Positions 52,673 to 60,409 of a stretch of 64,000 nt of DNA are shown here, piece by piece (the first letter of the stretch is position 1; each line of letters opens with the position of its first letter). Both the position numbers and the translations under genes were made by a program. Source of the stretch: Phocaeicola faecalis (GTDB lineage Bacteria > Bacteroidota > Bacteroidia > Bacteroidales > Bacteroidaceae); NCBI RefSeq assembly GCF_021730445.1, contig NZ_JADNRM010000006.1:62001-126000 (forward strand). Reading direction: 5' to 3'. The notes under the pieces were generated by a model. It ran no database searches, was not told the origin of the DNA, and worked only from the letters and a program-made list of their open reading frames with translations.

Positions 52673-54763
52673 ATGAAGATAACAAAATTAGGATGTAGAG
52701 GAAGTAAAACTACACATCGGAAATTGGATGACGAAAGTGTACTCTCTCTTCTTACGGCCGGTAATACACAAACACTAATTGAGAAAGTTCGTGAAAAATT
52801 ACAGTCGGCAATGCCCGATAGGTCTTATAAATTTATACAGCGAATTCCTCGGCTGCTCTTTGCGGGAATATTCAAAATGGATGGAGAACGGTTGCTCCTA
52901 AAAGAGTATACCGGGTGTGTCTTGCTGGAAATCAAACATTTGAAAGGATTGGAAGAGGCACGTGAACTGCGTGCTCAAATAGCTGCCTATCCTCAAACGT
53001 TGTGGGCTTTTGTGGGGGCAAGCGGGCGAAGTGTGAAATTTGTAGTTCCTTACACCCGTCCTGACGGAACCTTGCCGCAAACGGAAACGGAAGCGGCGTT
53101 GTTTCATGCGCATGCTTTTCGTCATGCTGTCAAAACTTACGAACCCAGATTGTCTTATCCCATCGAACTGAAGGAACCTCATCTCGCCCAAAGTTGCCGT
53201 CTGAGTTATGACCCTGAAGTCTATCATAACTCTCAGGCGCTTGCCATTCATCTTGAACAACCTACGCAAATGCCTGTGGAAACGGGATTTCAAGAGAATT
53301 TTCATAAATTGACACCTGTGGAGAGTGTCGGAAAATCTTGGTACGAGAAGCAACGTTACGTTTCTGTCCAGTTTGAGCTCGCTTTGGGCTGTGCGATAGA
53401 GAAGTATGGAAACATTGATTTAAAATTGGATTTCAAACCGTTGCTTCATCTGCTGGGAGAAGGCTGTTTCTGTGCCGGCATTTCCGAAGAAGATGCCGTG
53501 AAGTGGACGATGCTGTATTGGGATACCATCTTGTCGGAAGTTGAGATAAGGGAGACTTTGCACCATACGTATCAGGTGAAGAAAGGATTCAATGAAAAGG
53601 CATTGTGTAAGCCCGAACAATTGCAGGCGTTGAAAGTGAATGAGTTTATGAACCGTCGTTATGAGTTTCGGCGAAATGTGATGACGGGAGTAGTGGAACA
53701 TCGTGAACAGGGAACGTTCTGTTTTCAGTTCAGACCCGTTACCGATTTAGTTTATAACAGTATAGCACTGAACGCCCAGCTTGAAGGCTTGCAGTTGTGG
53801 GACAGGGATGTGCGCCGTTATATCAACTCCGATAGAGTGAAGGATTTTTCGCCGATAGATGATTTTTTGCAGAAGCTTCCTCGTTGGGATGGACATGATT
53901 ATATCCGTGATTTGGCAGGACGTGTGAAATGTGACAATCTGCATTGGCAGGACTTATTTTATCGATGGTTTTTGGGAATGGTGGCGTATTGGCAGGAACG
54001 CGACACGAAGCACGCCAACAGTACTTCACCATTGCTGGTGGGTCCGCAAGGCATTGATAAATCTACTTTTTGCACAGAGATTCTTCCTCCGGAGCTACAT
54101 CTCTATTATACGGATGATTTGGATTTCAGCGAAAAGCGCCATGCCATGCTCTATCTGAATCGTTTTGCGCTGATTAATCTGGATGAGTTCGATCAAATCA
54201 GTGTCCGTCATCAAGGCTTCCTGAAGCATTTGTTGCAGAAGCCTTCGGTCAATGTGCGCCGTCCCAACAGTGCTTATATAGAGAAAGTGCGTCGCTATGC
54301 TTCGTTCATTGCCACCAGCAATCACGAAGATTTGTTGAATGACCCTAGCGGCAGCCGTCGTTTTATCTGTGTGCATGTTTCGGAAATAGATAATTCGCAA
54401 CCGATAGATTATCAGCAACTTTATGCTCAGGCGGTAGCTGCATTGGATAATGGGGAGCGTTATTGGTTTACGCGCGAAGAGGGTATGCGGCAGACGGAAA
54501 GTAATCGTGAATTTCAGCAGGAACCTATTCAGGAACAGTTGTATCATCAGTATTTCCGCGCTGCGGAGGATGAGTCGGAAGGAGAATGGATGCTGGCAGT
54601 GGAGATTTTCCAATGTTTGCAGAAAAAGAGCGGTATCAAGTTGCCGGTCGGAAAGATGAATATGTTCGGACGTTTCTTGAGCAAGTTGGGGATTCTGAGT
54701 CATCGTACTAGGAATGGTGTGTTTTATAGAGTGGTGGAACGTACAAAAAATGACATATTTTGA
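52673..54763 (+). CDS. BT4734-like / VapE-type primase-helicase protein
   Basis: 696 residues. The N-terminal 200 residues match the BT4734-like domain (KFIQRIPRLLFAGIF, AFVGASGRSVKFVVPY), a prim-pol-type fold. A middle helical domain follows. The C-terminal part is a VirE/VapE P-loop ATPase: Walker A VGPQGIDKST (Lys near 462), Walker B ALINLDEFD, sensor SFIATSN and an arginine-finger-like SGSRRF. Such proteins replicate phage satellites and plasmids or remain as orphans in Bacteroidales. Here there is no integrase, capsid or plasmid gene beside it. A triloop terminator follows directly. Confidence 0.9.
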   Translation: MKITKLGCRGSKTTHRKLDDESVLSLLTAGNTQTLIEKVREKLQSAMPDRSYKFIQRIPRLLFAGIFKMDGERLLLKEYTGCVLLEIKHLKGLEEARELRAQIAAYPQTLWAFVGASGRSVKFVVPYTRPDGTLPQTETEAALFHAHAFRHAVKTYEPRLSYPIELKEPHLAQSCRLSYDPEVYHNSQALAIHLEQPTQMPVETGFQENFHKLTPVESVGKSWYEKQRYVSVQFELALGCAIEKYGNIDLKLDFKPLLHLLGEGCFCAGISEEDAVKWTMLYWDTILSEVEIRETLHHTYQVKKGFNEKALCKPEQLQALKVNEFMNRRYEFRRNVMTGVVEHREQGTFCFQFRPVTDLVYNSIALNAQLEGLQLWDRDVRRYINSDRVKDFSPIDDFLQKLPRWDGHDYIRDLAGRVKCDNLHWQDLFYRWFLGMVAYWQERDTKHANSTSPLLVGPQGIDKSTFCTEILPPELHLYYTDDLDFSEKRHAMLYLNRFALINLDEFDQISVRHQGFLKHLLQKPSVNVRRPNSAYIEKVRRYASFIATSNHEDLLNDPSGSRRFICVHVSEIDNSQPIDYQQLYAQAVAALDNGERYWFTREEGMRQTESNREFQQEPIQEQLYHQYFRAAEDESEGEWMLAVEIFQCLQKKSGIKLPVGKMNMFGRFLSKLGILSHRTRNGVFYRVVERTKNDIF

Positions 54764-54793
54764 AAAAGGTGAGAGCAATGCTCTCACCTTTTT
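54763..54793 (+). terminator. Strong terminator after the VapE-like gene
   Basis: A perfect 14-bp stem (54763-54776 with 54780-54793) with a 3-base loop, ending in TTTTT; it overlaps the last base of the stop codon. Confidence 0.92.
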
Positions 54794-54797
54794 AGGT

Positions 54798-54876
54798 ATC
54801 TCTCATTCGTATCTCTCATACCTGAAATCCTTTATTCATCAGGGATAAGGGGAGATGATGAGGCATATGAGAGATG
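54798..54876. repeat. Imperfect palindromic repeat, copy 3 of a dispersed family
   Basis: About 79 bp: left arm ATCTCTCATTCGTATCTCTCAT, core CCTGA (54820-54824) with TCAGG (54839-54843), right arm GGAGATGATGAGGCATATGAGAGAT. The outer ATCTCTCAT pairs with ATGAGAGAT. It resembles the element at 51723 in words, order and length; both lie beside a GTGAGA-type terminator, on opposite flanks of the DUF6078/VapE-like pair. Confidence 0.6.
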
Positions 54877-54975
54877 AAAATGAAAAAGGGCAAGTACCGG
54901 TTGAATTCAAACTTCCTTGCGATAGCAGAAATAAATTGGTTGAGTAACATAGCCGGTTGATAGAAGAAAAATGAA

Positions 54976-54983
54976 TACCTTTG
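54976..54983 (+). promoter_or_regulatory. -7 element (TACCTTTG) of the thioesterase gene
   Basis: An exact TAnnTTTG match; TTG at 54957 lies 16 bases upstream, a little short for the -33 element. Initiation near 54990 decides the start of the next gene at 55011 rather than the in-frame codons at 54981 or 54996. Confidence 0.6.
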
Positions 54984-55010
54984 CATGTAAATATAATGAG
55001 AATAGAACGT

Positions 55011-55382
55011 ATGGAAACAGGATTGACTTATACTTCGACCGTTACAGTGTCGGAAGACAACATAGCTGCCACAATGGGCAGCGGAGATTTAGAGGTTTTT
55101 GCTACACCGGCTATGGTGGCATTGATGGAAAATGCGGCAATGAATGCCGTAGTAGGAGAATTGCCTGAAGGTGCCACTACTGTAGGTGCGATGATGAATA
55201 CGACTCATATCAAACCTTCGGCCATGGGAGATACGGTTTCGGCAACTGCTGTATTGAAGGAAGTGGAAGGCAGAAAGCTTACTTTCGAAGTGCAGGCCAA
55301 GGACAGTAAAGGGGTGATTGGCGAGGGTACACATGTGCGCTATATTGTCGATAGGGAGAAGTTTATGAGTAAGCTGGCTTGA
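55011..55382 (+). CDS. Hotdog thioesterase, FlK-like
   Basis: 123 residues from METGLTYTSTVTV. A single hotdog domain: VFATPAMVALMENAAMNAV has the Glu of the central helix, GATTVGAMMNTTHIKPSAMGDTV supplies the Thr/His strand, as in the fluoroacetyl-CoA thioesterase (FlK) branch, and GEGTHVRYIVDREKF closes the fold. Such proteins hydrolyse small acyl-CoA thioesters or act as CoA-ester housekeeping enzymes. It has its own promoter and a bidirectional terminator; no pathway partner is adjacent. Confidence 0.9.
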   Translation: METGLTYTSTVTVSEDNIAATMGSGDLEVFATPAMVALMENAAMNAVVGELPEGATTVGAMMNTTHIKPSAMGDTVSATAVLKEVEGRKLTFEVQAKDSKGVIGEGTHVRYIVDREKFMSKLA

Positions 55383-55392
55383 AATTAGTTTG

Positions 55393-55448
55393 AGGAGGTG
55401 TGTATTTTATGTTTTTAGGCAAGTAAAAACATAAAATGCACACCTCCT
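55393..55448. terminator. Very long bidirectional terminator hairpin
   Basis: A 24-bp stem (55393-55416 with 55425-55448), one G-U pair, 8-base loop, between the convergent thioesterase and GH110 genes. A/T-rich sequence inside the stem and T residues after the right arm suit termination on both strands. Confidence 0.9.
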
Positions 55449-55457
55449 TTTAATTGC

Positions 55458-57179
55458 TTAACGTACAACATCTTGAACGATATTTCCTCTTAGCGTGGTA
55501 TCGTTGCATTCCTGTGTTGTGACCAGCTTTTCGATACTTTCTTTGCCGGAAGTAAGAAATAGGTTGTTGGTGATGTGCAGCCCATTCACTGATTTGGCAT
55601 GGATGGCATCAGTCCCTTTTAGCAGGAAGCGGTTGTTGACGATGCGGATGTTGCGATGTACATAGCCTTCATGACGATTGTTCTCGGGGGCGATGAAGAT
55701 GACGGGCGTACCGCATTCGATGAACCGATTGTTTCGGATGGTCACATCGTGCACCATACCCGACTCGAACCAACTGCGTGCATCGTCTGCTATCAAGATG
55801 CCGCTCATCTGCATTCGGAAGAAAGTGTTGTTTTCTATCAGTACTTTACGTCGTGTGGTAACTAAAAGTCCCCGAGAGGGAATGCGGGAGAAGAAATTGT
55901 TTCGTACAATGACTTCGGGAGTATAAGTGACATTCTCTACGACTAGGTCTTGCATACTCTTGAGATGCTGCGGCACGTCCCGTGTCAGGGTGACGATTAT
56001 CTCGCGGTCGTTCTTCATTACCGCTTTTTTTACTTTAGCAGAAGCCAGCGGCAACAAAGTATTGGGGTGGATGAATTCGATTTCATTTCCCGGAAGGAAG
56101 GACTGGAAGCCGTAAGTCTGATGGTGCATATATTTCAGCACCATTTGGTCGGATGCCGGGAACTTGGTCACTTTCAAGTGGGTGCCATGTATGTTGATAG
56201 GGTCGTCATGCGCTCCCGAGAAGCGGGAATCTTCAATCAATACCCTGCCTTTGCACCCGGACATCTGTACAAAGTCGGCAAAACCGGCGCACGTGCGTCC
56301 GCTTCCAGACTCCGGTTCAAAAATCAGTTGTCTGTAGGTCAGATTCTCGGACATCTGTCCTACGAGACCGAAATTACCCAGAAAAGCAAAATGAATTCTT
56401 TCTAGTGTAATGTCCCGGCTATACTGGATGCAGCCGCATACTTCATCTCGGATGCCGTCGCGCATCTGATAAACTAGTCCGGCACGTCCCACAGGTTCAT
56501 GGTCATAGGCAAAGCGAAGCAGTCCCGGTTCCAGTTCCACCGCCCTTCTCAGTCCGGTCAAAGGGGATTCCGTCCGCCAGGTCGCATCCGTTTGCGGGTT
56601 GTATGCTTGGGCGATTCCTCCGTCCAGCCGCCAGCTGTCGCCTACGAAAGCAAACCGGCCTGCTTTTATTTCATAACGGCTTTGCGGATGAATGCGGACG
56701 GTGAGATGGCGTTCTCCTTTCTCTACTATGGTGAGTTCGGGCACGGTGGGGTCGTCTGCTGTTATGGTGAAGTCTTTCAGCGTGATGCGTTCGCACCGGT
56801 CCATGAAGAAGGTGGTCATCTCACCATGAGTGATCAGTCTGGCACCGTTTCCGTCGAACGTCACATTCTTCAAGTCTTTCATCCAAAGTCCGATGTGTTT
56901 CACCGGGTCCGGATTCTCGGTTTCCGAAGTGGTATTTGACACCGGATAGCGTTTTACGATGGCACTCTGCCTGTACAGGTGATAATCTCCCTGCTGCAAA
57001 CGGATAACCACCGGTTTTATTCCTTTGTAAGAAGCAGCTTCGTCAATGGCGTGCTGTAGTTCTTGAGTCATGTCCGCATCCTTTTCTACGGATGGGGATA
57101 CATGGATAAGATGTTGGGCGTATACATTGGGGATACTTATACTTAAAGCGATAAGTCCTGTCAATAAGAATTGTTTCAT
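55458..57179 (-). CDS. GH110 alpha-1,3-galactosidase
   Basis: 573 residues with a signal peptide (about 1-21). Right-handed parallel beta-helix. Blocks recognised from GH110 enzymes of Bacteroides are NTTSETENPDP, HIGLWMKDLKNVTFDGNGA, CAGFADFVQMSGC and GAHDDPINIHGTH with the adjacent Asp pair 325-326. GH110 removes terminal alpha-1,3-galactose, such as in blood-group B or the linear alpha-Gal epitope. It is third in a minus-strand glycan cluster with GH35, though a 182-base gap with a hairpin lies between it and the gene before. Confidence 0.9.
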   Translation of the reverse strand: MKQFLLTGLIALSISIPNVYAQHLIHVSPSVEKDADMTQELQHAIDEAASYKGIKPVVIRLQQGDYHLYRQSAIVKRYPVSNTTSETENPDPVKHIGLWMKDLKNVTFDGNGARLITHGEMTTFFMDRCERITLKDFTITADDPTVPELTIVEKGERHLTVRIHPQSRYEIKAGRFAFVGDSWRLDGGIAQAYNPQTDATWRTESPLTGLRRAVELEPGLLRFAYDHEPVGRAGLVYQMRDGIRDEVCGCIQYSRDITLERIHFAFLGNFGLVGQMSENLTYRQLIFEPESGSGRTCAGFADFVQMSGCKGRVLIEDSRFSGAHDDPINIHGTHLKVTKFPASDQMVLKYMHHQTYGFQSFLPGNEIEFIHPNTLLPLASAKVKKAVMKNDREIIVTLTRDVPQHLKSMQDLVVENVTYTPEVIVRNNFFSRIPSRGLLVTTRRKVLIENNTFFRMQMSGILIADDARSWFESGMVHDVTIRNNRFIECGTPVIFIAPENNRHEGYVHRNIRIVNNRFLLKGTDAIHAKSVNGLHITNNLFLTSGKESIEKLVTTQECNDTTLRGNIVQDVVR

Positions 57180-57282
57180 GTTTTTGTTCTATAAAGGTAC
57201 AATTAGATTTTCAAATAGATATTCAGTCGGCTCATAGTATACAGGATGATATACAGACCGTTATAGCTATTGGAATTTATTG

Positions 57283-57321
57283 AAGCCTTAGTGAAGGAAT
57301 CTTCCTCCCTCACTAAGGCTT
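57283..57321. terminator. Hairpin between glycosidase genes
   Basis: A perfect 12-bp stem AAGCCTTAGTGA (57283-57294) with its complement at 57310-57321; the loop itself can pair (AGGAA with TTCCT). T-runs are weak, so it may reduce rather than stop transcription into GH110. Confidence 0.65.
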
Positions 57322-57361
57322 AAAATGTTAATCAAAAAGCAAACAGCAGTTTGGATGACTG

Positions 57362-60300
57362 TCATTCTACATAGATGAGCCATCCCTTGCGGGGCTCGAT
57401 GCTTAGTTCTTCGCCTTCGGACAGTTTTAAGGCAGGCTGGAAGGTATCGATAGCGGGTATGGTGAATCGTACCTTGTGCGGGCGTATGCCCAGCTTCTTC
57501 CAGTTGATGTTCAGGTGTACGCGCTTTACTTCGTCCGAGTAATTGCCTATGGAGAGGAGGAACTTTTTGCCACGCTGATAGACGGTGACTTTCACCGCTT
57601 CGTCATCAGCCGTCACGGGCACGTTGTCTTCCCAGAAGCCGGTCATCTTGGCTTTGGCGATACCGAACTTGTCCCATTCCTTCCATATCACACGCGGGTC
57701 GCACACCACTCCTTCGGTGAGCCAGGGATGGCGAACAGTCATGCCGTACTGCATTCCCAGCCATTTGTTGCCGCCGCGGTGCAGCATGTCGCCCATCAGT
57801 CCGAAAGGGATGCCGCTCGACTCTACGAGCCAGTTGGCGGGTGTCATGCGGTCGTATAGGAAGCTTTCGCCGAACCAGGTCTTGTCGATGTAGGGGAAGA
57901 ACTCGGCATATTGGTTGGCAGGTCCGCGCGAGAATCCGGTGTTCGAGTGTAGGTCGATGATGCATCCGGGTTTCACTTCTTCCATGGCACGGCGCATCCG
58001 TTGCAGGATGTCACGGCCGAACGATACGTCGTCAAGGTATAGTCCGTCGATGTCATAGTGGCGCACCATCCAGCGGAGGCCTTCGATATAGTAGTTGTAC
58101 CAGCGCGAGTCACTTTCCGAAGTGAGGATGGCTGCATCGGCGGACGTTACCATCGTTTCATCGTCGAAATGCTGGTACCATTGGGGGGTGTATCCGGTCA
58201 TCAGGTGTTCGCGCAGCCAGGGATAGCCGCCTCCGCGTCCATCACGCAGAATCTCGTCGCCCAAGCTGCGGATGGCCCAGATTTCGGTTACTACATTGGT
58301 CAGTTCGCGCAAAGTGTAGTAGAGTTTCACCTTGCATCCCCTCTTGTGCCATTCCTTGATGAAAGGTACCAGTTTATCACCGCTCAGGAAAGGATAGTTG
58401 ATGTAAGGGTTATACTCGTTGGCATGATGTATGTTGATCATTTTCACGCCTGCCTTCACGTCGTCATCGGTTGGTGTGGGTTTCGCACCGTTGTGGTAGT
58501 AGCGGTCGGTGAACTGGCTTTTCAGGTTGAGAGGTTTCACGGGAGTGACGATGAAGGCGAATTCGAAGTCCATGGGAGCGTTTGCTTTAAGTGTACGCGC
58601 ACCGCTATATATGGTCATGCGGGTTGTGGCACCTTCTTTCTTGAGACGGAAACCACCCTTGCCGCCGTTGTGCCAGCTAGTCGGATAGGCGGGACGGTAG
58701 GCACTCAACAGCGGGCCGCTATAGGTAGAACCCCGCAGTTCGCAGTGGATTCCGGCCTTGGTATTTCCCATCCAGAAACTGTCGAAAGGCCACAGCCAGT
58801 TGGCCTGCTTGTTCACGGGGATGGACACGCCGTGGTCGTTGACCGTCATTTCGGGGGTGTCCCATTTGCCTTCGTAGGCAGCGGGAGTATTCTGTCCCGG
58901 CAGTCCGGCACCGAGGAAATAGGAGGCCACTTCGGATTTCACGGGAAGTTCAAGGCGTACGTCCTTCACCTTCAGGTCGCTTTGGGGAGTCAGTGTATAG
59001 GTGTATTTCATCCATCCGTCGAACTCCATGCGTCCGGTACAGGTCAGTTCCAGGGCTGCATCTCCGGCCTTCCAGGTCCAGGTGTGGTGGCCGGCCGTCT
59101 GTTCGGCGATCACAGGTTTTGCCTCGTAGTGCCGGATGCCCTCTTCGGTTTCCACGATGAAGGCGATGGGATTGTTCAGTAGGTCGGTGCCCCAGGAGTT
59201 AATCTGTTGGGGCAGGGCGGATGTTTGACTCAAGGTCACGTCACGTCCCAGGCAGCTCATTGCATCCCCCTTGCTTTCCATCGGGGTATAGGGCAGGACA
59301 GGGGTATCCGCCATACCCAGTGTGGAGTTCAGCCAGCGCAGTCGGCTGTGGCGCCACGGTTCGTTGTCACCTCGTTCGGCGATGGGGGCACCTTTCACGG
59401 TGATGGCTACCGGGATGCGCTGATCTACTTGGTGGTCGGCCTTTACGGTGATGGTTCCCTTGTAGGTACCGGCAGGGGTGTCCTCGGGAATGTCCAGTCC
59501 GAACCACAGGGGTTGTACCTGTCCTTTGGCCACGTTTACTTTCTTAGTGAAAGGCTTGCCGGCCGGATTGATGCCTTCGGTGTTGAAGCAGGTGATGCGG
59601 TCCTTGCCCAGTACGGTGGTGCCATTCGTAAATTCTGATGCTTCATAGCGCACGTTGTCCAGCGCGATGGACGGACTCCACACGCCTAATTGGAACGCAT
59701 AGTACTCGTTGGGGGCTGCTGTTCCTGCAAAGGTGTTTCCCGGTACGGCCTTCATCCACTGCAAGGGTAGGTGTCGGCGCATGCGGATGGGGTTTTTTCG
59801 GTCTTCGGGAAAAACAAACCAGGTCTGTTTGTGGCTGCGGACATATGCGTTTACCTCGTCGGCCGTGGCGATGACTTCCATGGGGTAGAAACTGTCGAAG
59901 GCCGTGCGCGATTCGATGCGTTTCACCTCGGCACGCGGGTAGTCTGTCGCCTTGGCTGTTGTGGATGCCCATACCGAGTCGGCGGGTACATCGTTCAGAT
60001 AGCCGTACCAGTAGCTACCTTGTCCGGGTTGTACCCGGTAAGGCAAGTAGTAGAAATAATAGGTGCCTGCCTTGCTTATGGGACCAAATACGATGTCGCA
60101 GCTTTCATTGTTTACTTGAAGTTTCTGCACGTTGGGGATTGTGTCACCGGTTTGTGCGTTGATAATCAGGAATCGCTTTTGGTTCGAAGCGTCGTCGCCA
60201 CGTCGCCAGTCCAGACGGAGTTCCACTGCTTCGGCGGGGCTCTTTACCTCTATGACGGCACGGTGGTTACCCATTCCTTCGCCCCAAGGCTTGTCGGGTA

Positions 60301-60388
60301 CGGAATAGGTGTATGTACTTTGCTGGGCGGTAGCCGAAAGGACGGTTGCCGAAAGCAAAGCGATTGAAAATTTTTTGAGTCGTTTCAT
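57362..60388 (-). CDS. Large exported glycoside-hydrolase-like protein (DUF6067 type)
   Basis: 1008 residues with a signal peptide (about 1-22, ending LSATAQ). N-terminal beta domains (WGEGMGNHRAVIEV, GTYKGTITVKADHQVDQRIPV) precede a TIM-barrel region from about 640, with VKMINIHHANEYNPYINYP, YDIDGLYLDDVSFGRD near 780 (candidate catalytic Asp) and IIDLHSNTGFSRGP. A C-terminal beta domain (about 930-1008) ends the protein. I recall this layout as DUF6067, related to the GH36-like superfamily; substrate unknown. The neighbours (GH35, GH110) point to galactose-containing glycans. Confidence 0.82.
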   Translation of the reverse strand: MKRLKKFSIALLSATVLSATAQQSTYTYSVPDKPWGEGMGNHRAVIEVKSPAEAVELRLDWRRGDDASNQKRFLIINAQTGDTIPNVQKLQVNNESCDIVFGPISKAGTYYFYYLPYRVQPGQGSYWYGYLNDVPADSVWASTTAKATDYPRAEVKRIESRTAFDSFYPMEVIATADEVNAYVRSHKQTWFVFPEDRKNPIRMRRHLPLQWMKAVPGNTFAGTAAPNEYYAFQLGVWSPSIALDNVRYEASEFTNGTTVLGKDRITCFNTEGINPAGKPFTKKVNVAKGQVQPLWFGLDIPEDTPAGTYKGTITVKADHQVDQRIPVAITVKGAPIAERGDNEPWRHSRLRWLNSTLGMADTPVLPYTPMESKGDAMSCLGRDVTLSQTSALPQQINSWGTDLLNNPIAFIVETEEGIRHYEAKPVIAEQTAGHHTWTWKAGDAALELTCTGRMEFDGWMKYTYTLTPQSDLKVKDVRLELPVKSEVASYFLGAGLPGQNTPAAYEGKWDTPEMTVNDHGVSIPVNKQANWLWPFDSFWMGNTKAGIHCELRGSTYSGPLLSAYRPAYPTSWHNGGKGGFRLKKEGATTRMTIYSGARTLKANAPMDFEFAFIVTPVKPLNLKSQFTDRYYHNGAKPTPTDDDVKAGVKMINIHHANEYNPYINYPFLSGDKLVPFIKEWHKRGCKVKLYYTLRELTNVVTEIWAIRSLGDEILRDGRGGGYPWLREHLMTGYTPQWYQHFDDETMVTSADAAILTSESDSRWYNYYIEGLRWMVRHYDIDGLYLDDVSFGRDILQRMRRAMEEVKPGCIIDLHSNTGFSRGPANQYAEFFPYIDKTWFGESFLYDRMTPANWLVESSGIPFGLMGDMLHRGGNKWLGMQYGMTVRHPWLTEGVVCDPRVIWKEWDKFGIAKAKMTGFWEDNVPVTADDEAVKVTVYQRGKKFLLSIGNYSDEVKRVHLNINWKKLGIRPHKVRFTIPAIDTFQPALKLSEGEELSIEPRKGWLIYVE

Positions 60389-60409
60389 TATGAGTAGGAA
60401 TTAATATGA

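Noticed and set aside
52673-54763. Prophage or complete satellite
   Set aside because: No integrase, packaging, capsid or attachment-site sequence was seen on either side; only the VapE-like and DUF6078 genes are present.
58058-59182. 374-codon plus-strand open frame inside the DUF6067-type gene
   Set aside because: It lies fully antisense to a gene with signal peptide and recognisable domains; its protein has no domain and it has no promoter or ribosome-binding site.
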